Below, piece by piece: positions 7,433 to 14,665 of a stretch of 64,000 nucleotides of DNA. How positions within the stretch are numbered: the stretch's first letter is position 1; each line of letters opens with the position of its first letter. This stretch comes from Tessaracoccus rhinocerotis. Lineage in GTDB: Bacteria > Actinomycetota > Actinomycetes > Propionibacteriales > Propionibacteriaceae. The notes under the pieces are model-generated. The model worked only from the letters and a program-made list of their open reading frames with translations. It had not been told where the DNA came from and did no database searches. The stretch spans positions 62,001-126,000 of the forward strand of contig NZ_VKKG01000004.1 of assembly GCF_007197885.1 (NCBI RefSeq), written 5' to 3'. Both the position numbers and the translations under genes were made by a program.

Positions 7433-9262
7433 ATGACCCGCACCCAGTTCCTCCACTCCGACGGCGTGGGGTTCCGCGACCTCAACCACAACGGCCGCCT
7501 CGACCCCTTCGAGGACCCCCGCCGCCCGGTGGCAGAGCGCGTCGAGGACCTGCTGCCGAGGCTCTCGGCCGAGGAGCTGGCAGGCCTGATGTTCCACACG
7601 GTGATCGAGGCCGGACCCGGCGGGGAACTCCTCGCCGGGCCGGGCCGGATCTCCAAGTCCGCCACGCGAGACGTCGTCGTCGGCAAGCGGATGAACCACT
7701 TCAACGTGCACGCGCTCGTCGACGTCCGCCAGGCGGCGACCTGGGCCAACCGCCTGCAGGACCTCGCCTGCGAGACGCCCCACTCCATTCCCGTGACGAT
7801 CTCCACCGACCCCCGCCACGCCGCCGCCGAGAACGCAGGCACGAGCTGGTCCTCGGGGTTCTTCTCCCAGTGGCCCGACGCCCTCGGGCTCGCCGCGCTC
7901 GGCGACGAGGACCTGGTGCGCACCTTCGCCGACGTGGTGCGCCGCGAGTACGTCGCCGTCGGCATCCGCGCGGCACTGCACCCGACGGCCGACCTCGCCA
8001 CCGAGCCCCGCTGGGGCCGCCAGCGCGAGACGTTCGGGCAGGACCACGACCTGGCCGCCCGGCTGACAGTGGCCGCCCTCCAAGGGCTGCAGGGCGACCG
8101 GCTCGGCCCGCACTCGGTCAGCGCCACCACGAAGCACTTCCCCGGCGCCGGGCCGCAGGCCGACGGCGAGGACGCGCACTTCCCCTACGGCCGCGACCAG
8201 GTCTACCCCGGTGGCCGGTTCGACGAGCACCTGCACCCCTTCGAGGCCGCGATCGCCGCCGGCACCGCCGCGATCATGCCCTACTACGGCCGACCCGTCG
8301 GGCTGGTCCTCGACGGCGAACCCGTGGAGGAGGTGGGCTTCGGCTACAACCGGCAGATCCTGACCGGTCTGCTGCGGGAGCGCCTCGGCTACGACGGGGT
8401 CGTCCTCAGCGACTGGGAACTCGTCAACGACAACCTCGTCGGTGAGCAGGTGCTGCCCGCCCGCGCCTGGGGCGTCGAGCACCTCGGCCCGGAGGAGCGG
8501 ATGCTGAAGCTGCTCGACGCCGGTGTCGACCAGTTCGGCGGGGAGGAGTGCGACGAACTCCTGCTGGCGCTGCTCGCCGACGGCCGCGTCGGGCGAGAAC
8601 GCCTCGAGGAGTCCGCGCGCCGGCTGCTGCGCGTCAAGTTCGAGCTGGGCCTGTTCGACGCCCCGTTCGTCGACGTCGACGCTGCGCCGGACGCGGTGGG
8701 CACACCCGAGGCGGTGGAGCTCGGGGTCACGACGCAGGCCCGCTCCGTGGTCGTGTGCGCCGACGACGGCCTGCTCCCTCTGGCGGCCGGCACACGGGTG
8801 TGGCTCGACGGGGTGGCCGAGGACGCCGTCGGGGCCGGGCTGCAGTTGGTGCAGCGCCCGGAGGACGCCGACGTCGGGCTGGTGCGGCTGCACGCCCCGT
8901 TCGAGCCGAGGGACGACCTGTTCCTCGAGGCCTGGTTCCGCCAGGGCAGCCTCGACTTCCCGCCCGGTCTGCGCCACCGGCTGGCCCGGCTGCCGTGCCC
9001 GCTGCTGGTGGACGTCCGCGCCGACCGGCCGGCGGTGCTCACCCCACTGCTCGACGTGGCCCGCGCGCTGACCGTCTCCTTCGGCGTCAGCGACGGCGCC
9101 TGGCTGTTGGCGGTGACCGGTGAGGTGCCGCCCGAGGGGTGTCTGCCGGTGTCGTTCCCCAAGTCCATGGCCGCAGTGCGTGCCGCCCGCGAGGACGTGG
9201 CCGGCGACGCCGACCCGCTGTTCCCCGCCGGCCACCGTGTCCGCATCCAGCCCGTGAGGTGA
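7433..9262 (+). CDS. GH3 beta-glucosidase, cytoplasmic
   Basis: A 609-residue glycoside hydrolase family 3 enzyme without a signal peptide. It opens with the FRDLNHNGRLDPFEDP segment seen in a GH3 subgroup, followed by the (beta/alpha)8 domain with TTKHFPGAG (Lys-His substrate motif) and the catalytic nucleophile Asp327 in VVLSDWELVND. The second alpha/beta sandwich domain is present; the C-terminal fibronectin-like domain is short or missing. ATG at 7433 sits one base after the previous stop. In Listeria a GH3 paired with a GH94 phosphorylase prefers sophorose, so this enzyme probably hydrolyses beta-1,2-linked gluco-oligosaccharides to glucose after import. Specificity is inferred from context. 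Confidence 0.87.
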   Translation: MTRTQFLHSDGVGFRDLNHNGRLDPFEDPRRPVAERVEDLLPRLSAEELAGLMFHTVIEAGPGGELLAGPGRISKSATRDVVVGKRMNHFNVHALVDVRQAATWANRLQDLACETPHSIPVTISTDPRHAAAENAGTSWSSGFFSQWPDALGLAALGDEDLVRTFADVVRREYVAVGIRAALHPTADLATEPRWGRQRETFGQDHDLAARLTVAALQGLQGDRLGPHSVSATTKHFPGAGPQADGEDAHFPYGRDQVYPGGRFDEHLHPFEAAIAAGTAAIMPYYGRPVGLVLDGEPVEEVGFGYNRQILTGLLRERLGYDGVVLSDWELVNDNLVGEQVLPARAWGVEHLGPEERMLKLLDAGVDQFGGEECDELLLALLADGRVGRERLEESARRLLRVKFELGLFDAPFVDVDAAPDAVGTPEAVELGVTTQARSVVVCADDGLLPLAAGTRVWLDGVAEDAVGAGLQLVQRPEDADVGLVRLHAPFEPRDDLFLEAWFRQGSLDFPPGLRHRLARLPCPLLVDVRADRPAVLTPLLDVARALTVSFGVSDGAWLLAVTGEVPPEGCLPVSFPKSMAAVRAAREDVAGDADPLFPAGHRVRIQPVR

Positions 9263-9267
9263 TCGAA

Positions 9268-12200
9268 GTGTCCCCACTGCCCATCCGTGCCGAGTTCACG
9301 TCCGCCGGTGCCCTGGCCCGCCTGTTCGCCGGCGACCTCAGCCTGCTGCAGTACCCGGCCTCCGAACTCGAGGCCGGCCCGCACCAGGTCTGGCTGCGCC
9401 TCCGCTCGCCCCACGGCCACGAGGCCGTCCCCCTGACGGGCCCCGCCCGTCCCGCCCCGGAGCCCACCACCGCTGGTCGAGTAGCGCCGACGAGGGGCGA
9501 GGAGGTGCGTGTCGAGACCACTTCTGGGGTCGCGGAGGGTCTCGACACGGGCGCGGGGCGCCCTACTCGACCACCGGGTTCGGGGGAGCCCTCCACCGTT
9601 GGTCGACCACCGGGTTCGGACGGACCATCCGCCGCTGGTCGACCACCGGGTTCGGGGGAGCCCTCCACTGTTGGTCGACCACCGGGTTCGGGGGAGCCCT
9701 CCACTGTTGGTCGACCACCGGGTTCGGTCGGGCCCACCACCGCTGGTCGAGTAGCGCGCGAGGGACGAGCGCGCGTGTCGAGACCCACCCTCCACGGCAA
9801 CATCCGCGACATCTGCTGGCGGCTGCGGTGGCTGCAACCTGACGGCGGCGGCCGCTTCGGCTGGGAACTGCACGTCACCAACACCGGCGACCACCCCGTG
9901 GAGCTGGACGCGGTCTGGACGGTCGACCCAGCGCTCACGGAATGGGACGCGCTGCGACGCAACGAGTTCTACGTGTCCCAGTACCTGGACCTGACGCCCA
10001 TCCGCGACGGCGCGGACCTACTGCTCGCCGTCCGCCAGAACATGCCCGGCCCGGCCAACCCGTGGCTCGCTCTCGGCGCCACCCGACCCGTGGTGGGTTG
10101 GTGCACCGACGCCCTCCAGTTGCGCCCGGCCGTCCCCGGAACCGGACTGGACCTCACCCGCGACCTCCCGTCGCAGCGACTCCAGCACGAGCACACCCTC
10201 GCCGGTCTCCAGACCGAGCCCTGGCTGCTGGCGCCGGGGGAGGAGGGGGTCGTGGAGTTCCGGGCCGTCGTCGAGGCGGACCACCCGTCCGCCTCCTCCG
10301 ACGCGGACGCAATGCGCATCCGCGACCTCCTCCGCGACGGCTGGGAGACCCCCGAGCCCGACGTCGGTGAGCCACAGCCCGAGGCCGTGTCGACCGTGTT
10401 CAGCCCGGTCTCGTACGCGCACGGCGAACCGTTGCCGGAGGACGAACTCCTCTCCCTGCTGGGCGAGGCGTCAGGGGTCGAGCGAGGCCCGGACGGACGG
10501 GTCTGGTCCTTCTGGGCGGGTGAGTCGCACGTCGTATCGGCCGCGAAGGAGGCGGCCGTGCTGCGGCCCCACGGCCACATCATCCGGACGTCGGAGGGCC
10601 CGTTCCCGCAGGACCACACCGTCGCCGTGACCGTCTGGATGAACGGCAACTTCGCCTCCCAGCTCACGTCCGGCCACGCTTCGGCCGACCCGATCCTGTC
10701 CGTTCGCCGCAGCTACCTCGGCCTGACCCAGGCCGACGGCGTCCGCCTCTTCATCCGCCGCTCAGCCTCCGCCCCCTCCGGTGGTCGACCAGCGCGCCCA
10801 GCGACCTGGCACCTCCTCGGCCAGCCCAGTGCATGGTCGGTCGACCAGACCACGGCCACCTGGTGGTACCGCCTCGAGGACCGCACGATCCGCGTCACCA
10901 CGTCCCTCGCACCGGATGCACTGACGCTGGAGGTTGCGGTCACCGGCGAGCCGATCGACCTGCTCATCTCCACCACCGGCGAGCATGGCGCGGGCGCCGA
11001 TTCCGGCCCCCTCTTCTCCGACGGCGTCCCTCGCGACGGTGACTGGCGAGCGGAGGTGGTCCCGGACGTGGACAACCTCGTCCGGACAGTCCCGCTGGCA
11101 CGGCCCCCCTCGAGGCTCGCAAGCTCGCACCTCAGGGAGACTGGTGCTGGTGTGCGGGAGCCGGCGTTCGGTGCCAGTCGCCCTGAGGTGCGAGCGCCAG
11201 CGAGCCTCGAAGGGCATGCCCCTGGACTGATCGGCGGTGACGCGACCGCGCAACGCCTCGCCGCGCTGCTGCCGTGGCTCGAGCACAATGCCTTCGTCCA
11301 CTACCTCGCGCCGCGGGGGCTGGAGCAGTTCACGGGCGGGGCGTGGGGAACCCGCGACGTCTGCCAGGGCCCTGTCGGCCTGCTGGTGGCCACGGGCAGG
11401 CTCGACGTGATGCGCGACGTTCTGCTGGAGGTGTTCGCGGGCCAGCAGGACGACGGCGACTGGCCGCAATGGTTCGACTACCTCACCTCCCACCGCACCC
11501 CGGGGCACCGGGAGAGCCACGGCGACGTCGTCTACTGGCCGCTGCTGGCGCTGGGGGAGTACCTGCAACTGACCGGGGACCTCACCATCCTCGACGAGGA
11601 GGTCGGGTGGGTGGGCCAGGACCAACTCTTGGCCCCCACACCGGTTCGCGCCCACGTCGCTGCCGCCGTGGAGCACATCCTCGGCGCCCGCAGCGCGGAC
11701 CCGCGACTGCCCGCCTACGGCCACGGCGACTGGAACGACTCCCTCCAGCCTGCGAGCCCGGAACTCGCGCGGCAGATGGTCTCCACCTGGACCGCCGGCC
11801 TGGAGATCAAGGCCCTCGAAGAACTCCTCGTCGGACTGGGAGACGCCGAACCTGGGCTCATCTCCCAGCTCGCAGGGATCATCCGCGGCACCACCGCCGC
11901 GGTGCGGGAGACGCTGCTGGTGGACGGCGAGCTGTGCGGCTACGCCGTGGTCACGACCGACGGCGTGGAACCCCTCGTTCACCCGCGCGACCGCCGGACC
12001 GGGCTGCGGCACGGGTCCCTGCAGATGATCCACGCCATCGCGGACGAGCAACTGGACCCGGAGCAGGCCGCGCACCACGTCGCCGTCATCGACGAGCACC
12101 TCGACGGCCCGGTCGGCATCTACCTGTTCGACCGCCCGGTCGACTACCACGGCGGCGAGACCCACACCTTCCTGCGCGCGGAGGCGGCGTCGTTCTGGGG

Positions 12201-12801
12201 TCGCGAGATCGGACTGATGTACACCCACGCCCACCTGCGCTGGATCGAGGCGCTGCTGCAACTGGGGCTGGCCGAGCGTGCCTGGCGGGCCCTGGACCTG
12301 GTGGTCCCCGACGGCCTCACCGCCAACGTCCCCGGGGCCCGTCCCCGGCAGTCCAACTGCTACTACTCCTCGGTCGACACCGCGTTCAGGGACAGGGTCG
12401 ACGCCGAGCAGCGCGCCGCTTCGATGTTCGACCCCGAGTTCGGATTCGAGGGTGGCTGGCGGGTCTACTCCTCCGGCCCGGGCCTGCTCCTGCGCCTGGT
12501 CACGGAGGGTTTCCTCGGGATCCGCGCGAGCCGCGACGGCGTGGTGGTCGACCCGGTCCTGCCGACCGGAGAGCTGGAGGCAGTGGTCAACGTGGCCGGT
12601 ATGCGGGTCCGGGTCAGCTACGACGTGGCCGCGCCGGGGCACGGCATCATCGGCGTCACGGCCGAGGGGAAGGAGGTGGCGACGCAACCCGTCCAGCGCC
12701 GGTACCGGTCCGGGGGCGTGCGGATCCCGGAATCCGCGTGGCGGGGGCTGGCCGACGGCCGGGACGAGGTGGCGTTGCACGTCCGGGTGGGCCGCACCTG
12801 A
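9268..12801 (+). CDS. GH94 1,2-beta-oligoglucan phosphorylase-like enzyme with repeat insertions
   Basis: A 1177-residue cytoplasmic GH94-type phosphorylase, last gene of the operon. The family splits beta-1,2-gluco-oligosaccharides with phosphate to give glucose 1-phosphate. Resemblance to the Listeria sophoro-oligosaccharide phosphorylase includes YVSQYLDLTPIRDG and AVRQNMPGP near residues 230-260 and CTDALQLRP. The catalytic-domain motif YGHGDWNDSLQP lies near residue 820, and HPRDRRTGLRHGSLQMIHAI and RQSNCYYSSVDTAF follow. The GTG at 9268 is preferred over an upstream ATG at 9139, which is inside the GH3 gene; GAGGTGA precedes the GTG. Two in-frame insertions interrupt the protein: about 107 residues of 12-residue GRPPGSGEPSTV-type repeats (residues about 66-173) and about 34 residues of a palindromic element (about 615-648). 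Without them the length is close to the family norm. Whether the enzyme stays active is unknown. Confidence 0.85.
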   Translation: MSPLPIRAEFTSAGALARLFAGDLSLLQYPASELEAGPHQVWLRLRSPHGHEAVPLTGPARPAPEPTTAGRVAPTRGEEVRVETTSGVAEGLDTGAGRPTRPPGSGEPSTVGRPPGSDGPSAAGRPPGSGEPSTVGRPPGSGEPSTVGRPPGSVGPTTAGRVAREGRARVSRPTLHGNIRDICWRLRWLQPDGGGRFGWELHVTNTGDHPVELDAVWTVDPALTEWDALRRNEFYVSQYLDLTPIRDGADLLLAVRQNMPGPANPWLALGATRPVVGWCTDALQLRPAVPGTGLDLTRDLPSQRLQHEHTLAGLQTEPWLLAPGEEGVVEFRAVVEADHPSASSDADAMRIRDLLRDGWETPEPDVGEPQPEAVSTVFSPVSYAHGEPLPEDELLSLLGEASGVERGPDGRVWSFWAGESHVVSAAKEAAVLRPHGHIIRTSEGPFPQDHTVAVTVWMNGNFASQLTSGHASADPILSVRRSYLGLTQADGVRLFIRRSASAPSGGRPARPATWHLLGQPSAWSVDQTTATWWYRLEDRTIRVTTSLAPDALTLEVAVTGEPIDLLISTTGEHGAGADSGPLFSDGVPRDGDWRAEVVPDVDNLVRTVPLARPPSRLASSHLRETGAGVREPAFGASRPEVRAPASLEGHAPGLIGGDATAQRLAALLPWLEHNAFVHYLAPRGLEQFTGGAWGTRDVCQGPVGLLVATGRLDVMRDVLLEVFAGQQDDGDWPQWFDYLTSHRTPGHRESHGDVVYWPLLALGEYLQLTGDLTILDEEVGWVGQDQLLAPTPVRAHVAAAVEHILGARSADPRLPAYGHGDWNDSLQPASPELARQMVSTWTAGLEIKALEELLVGLGDAEPGLISQLAGIIRGTTAAVRETLLVDGELCGYAVVTTDGVEPLVHPRDRRTGLRHGSLQMIHAIADEQLDPEQAAHHVAVIDEHLDGPVGIYLFDRPVDYHGGETHTFLRAEAASFWGREIGLMYTHAHLRWIEALLQLGLAERAWRALDLVVPDGLTANVPGARPRQSNCYYSSVDTAFRDRVDAEQRAASMFDPEFGFEGGWRVYSSGPGLLLRLVTEGFLGIRASRDGVVVDPVLPTGELEAVVNVAGMRVRVSYDVAAPGHGIIGVTAEGKEVATQPVQRRYRSGGVRIPESAWRGLADGRDEVALHVRVGRT
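9462..9786. repeat. in-frame 36-bp tandem repeats framed by GGTCGAGTAGCG/GTGTCGAGACC elements
   Basis: Inside the GH94 gene, units beginning GGTCGACCACCGGGTTCGG recur at 9601, 9637, 9673 and 9709, an exact 36-bp period, with diverged units before and after. The outer edges are two copies of CACCGCTGGTCGAGTAGCGC, the left starting near 9462 and the right 270 bp further on, each followed by a stretch ending in GTGTCGAGACC. TGGTCGAGTAGC...GTGTCGAGACC is the form of an intergenic palindromic element. All periods are multiples of three and no stop arises, so the reading frame survives and gives a 12-residue repeat. Confidence 0.85.
11110..11210. repeat. in-frame long palindromic element inside the GH94 gene
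   Basis: The left arm at 11110-11137 (starting TCGAGGCTCGC and ending CCTCAGGG) is the near-exact inverse of the right arm at 11181-11210 (starting CCCTGAGGTGCGAGC, ending GAGCCTCGA). Inside them GACTGG and CCAGTC extend the pairing. The element adds about 34 residues (SRLASSHLRETGAG...) in frame, between the N-terminal domain and the catalytic barrel of the phosphorylase. It looks like a mobile intergenic palindrome that landed in coding DNA. Confidence 0.8.
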
Positions 12802-12820
12802 GTGGGCACCGGCGGAGTTC

Positions 12821-12897
12821 GCTGATTCCGAGACCCGGAACGATCCGGCGGCCCTGGTTTGAAACTTTTCATTTTCGTTCCGGGTCGCAGAATCAGC
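12821..12897. terminator. inverted repeat between convergent genes
   Basis: GCTGATTCCGAGACCCGGAACG (12821-12842) pairs with the inverse copy at 12876-12897 (CGTTCCGGGTC ... AATCAGC), with a 3-4 base internal mismatch. The 33-base loop contains an A/T-rich TTGAAACTTTTCATTTT run. It lies between the converging GH94 and baeRF genes and probably ends both transcripts, or is a second family of intergenic palindrome. Confidence 0.65.
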
Positions 12898-12920
12898 GGG
12901 ATGGGCCACAGCCCCTGCAC

Positions 12921-14069
12921 CTAGTAGCGCAGAACCGCCATGACGGGGCTGTCGGGGACCACCTCTCGAGAGGTCGCGTACACAAGACCGCCGTTGGCCA
13001 GCGTGTCGGCCGCAGAGGCGTCGACCTGCTCGCACACCGCGAACCGGTCATCGCCGCCCAACCGCACGACGCTGTCCCCGGCCTCGCCCGTCGCCTCCTC
13101 CCAGCAGTCCGGGTCGGAGCGCATCAGCAGCGTCTCGACCCGACCCTGCTGGGCGGCGTCGCGGATCATGCTGAGGTCGGTCGAGGATCGCCCCGATCCC
13201 TGCAACTGCTGCGCCTTCGCCACCACGTCGTCGCGCTCGGCCTGCAGCCGCGCCTCGACGAGGGGCCACGCCAGGTCGTGCAGTTCCGCCGCGGACAGCT
13301 CGTCGGGGTTGTGACGCACCGCCTCGGACAGCGTGTTCCGGTAGTTGTTGACGCCGCGGTAGGCGTCGATGTTCTTCTCGAGACCCACGAGCACCAACGG
13401 CGCGGACTGCCCGCCGAGGATCTCGTCGAGTCCGGTGGAGACCTGGCGCAGGAAGAACACCAGGTCATCCCTCCTGACGTCCTCGGCGGTGGCGCCGTGG
13501 CCGTAGAACACGGCGGGTCCGCCGCGCCTGCTGCCTATGGGGATGTTCAGGCCGCCGCCCTCCGGGTCCGGTTCCTCCAGTACGTCGGCCACGGCGGTCG
13601 GGATGTCGCCAAGTTGGACCTGTTCGACGGTGTGTCGGCTGCCGTCCATCAGGCGCACCTTGCTCTGGCTGATGGCCAGCAGGAAGAAGTGTTCGTCGGA
13701 GAGCAGGCGCATGAGGGGGCCGGTCACGAAGTGGTCCCCGATCGCGCCCAGCACGGGGAGGCGGGCTGGGATGCGGTAGGTCTGGTGCCAGCCGGGCCGC
13801 AGGAACATGGCCAGGCCGTCGCCCATGTGCTGCCATTGGGGCGAGTCGTTCAGCAGGTCGCGGGCAGGCTCCAGCAGCGCCTCGACGTCTGGGCGCCGCA
13901 GCTCCTCCAGGAGCTTGGTCTCCACCTGGTTCACGAGGTTCTTCCACTGCACCTGGTCTCCCTGGATCTCGGGGCCGGCCCGATGCGTGGGGATGAACAG
14001 TGAGAGGTGGGTTTCGTCTGCCTCGGACGAGGCGAGCGCCTGGATGTCGGTCCGATTCAGCAGGTCCAT
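12921..14069 (-). CDS. baeRF-type (archaeo-eukaryotic release factor-like) protein
   Basis: A 382-residue protein of the bacterial archaeo-eukaryotic release factor (baeRF) superfamily, family-3 style. The N-terminal signature LSLFIPTHRAGPEIQGDQVQWKNL is followed by LVLVGLEKNIDAYRGVNNY and a C-terminal eL30/eRF1-like part in which QQGRVETLLMRSD and VYATSREVV are visible. Such proteins are proposed to act on stalled or hibernating ribosomes; the exact role here is unknown. The ATG at 14069 has AAGGAGGACC just upstream; an upstream in-frame opening lacks such support. It is the last of four minus-strand genes. Confidence 0.75.
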   Translation of the reverse strand: MDLLNRTDIQALASSEADETHLSLFIPTHRAGPEIQGDQVQWKNLVNQVETKLLEELRRPDVEALLEPARDLLNDSPQWQHMGDGLAMFLRPGWHQTYRIPARLPVLGAIGDHFVTGPLMRLLSDEHFFLLAISQSKVRLMDGSRHTVEQVQLGDIPTAVADVLEEPDPEGGGLNIPIGSRRGGPAVFYGHGATAEDVRRDDLVFFLRQVSTGLDEILGGQSAPLVLVGLEKNIDAYRGVNNYRNTLSEAVRHNPDELSAAELHDLAWPLVEARLQAERDDVVAKAQQLQGSGRSSTDLSMIRDAAQQGRVETLLMRSDPDCWEEATGEAGDSVVRLGGDDRFAVCEQVDASAADTLANGGLVYATSREVVPDSPVMAVLRY

Positions 14070-14161
14070 TGGTCCTCCTTGGTTCGGTCGGGCATTCCAC
14101 ACTAGCCGCGGGCGCGCGAGTAGGCGGTGAACAGCACCAGATCGAGCCGGGAGGGCAGGGG

Positions 14162-14626
14162 TCAGCGGTCGGAGACGTCCGCGACCGTCGCGTCGTAGGC
14201 CCGGATCACGTCGTCGGCGGCGACGGTGACCCCGACGCCGTGCGCGCCGCCGCCCATGGAGATGGTGTGGCCGACGATGGACTCGTCCGCGATCACGGGC
14301 CACGGGTGCAGGGCCCCGAACGGGGTGATGGTGCCGCGCTCGTACCCGGTGACGTCGCGGGCGGTGTCGGCGTCGGGCATGGAGAGCCGGCTGACGCCCA
14401 GCAGGGTGCGCAGCTTTGGCCAGGAGAACTCGCGGTCGCCGGGGACGAGCACGAACAGGTAGTCGTCGTCGCCGCGTCGCACGACGAGTGTCTTGATGAG
14501 GTCGCGCGGTTGGATGCCGCGGGCGGCGGCCGCCTCCCCGAGGGAGCGCACCCGGCCGTGCCTGGTGACCGTGTGGTCGATCCTGAGTTCCTGCAGCGCC
14601 GTCACGACCCGCGTCTCACCGTCCAT
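14162..14626 (-). CDS. YbaK/EbsC-family aminoacyl-tRNA deacylase
   Basis: A 154-residue single-domain protein of the YbaK/ProX family, which hydrolyses mischarged tRNA such as Cys-tRNA-Pro or Ala-tRNA-Pro. Characteristic segments are VTRHGRVRSLGEAAAARGI, the conserved lysine in LIKTLVVR, the FVLVPGDREFSW strand, and GTITPFG near residue 98 that shapes the active site. Length matches the family. It begins 39 bases after the alpha-galactosidase stop on the same strand; no functional link to sugar use is apparent. Confidence 0.87.
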   Translation of the reverse strand: MDGETRVVTALQELRIDHTVTRHGRVRSLGEAAAARGIQPRDLIKTLVVRRGDDDYLFVLVPGDREFSWPKLRTLLGVSRLSMPDADTARDVTGYERGTITPFGALHPWPVIADESIVGHTISMGGGAHGVGVTVAADDVIRAYDATVADVSDR

Positions 14627-14665
14627 GGGCCGAGCCTACTCGGGCGACCTGCCCGCAGAACCGGG

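Noticed and set aside
7415-9277. Long minus-strand open frame opposite the GH3 gene
   Set aside because: Shadow of the GH3 gene; the plus strand has clear catalytic motifs.
9565-9745. CRISPR-like array of 36-bp units
   Set aside because: Units are tandem with no unique spacers, the frame stays open through all of them, and no cas gene is present.
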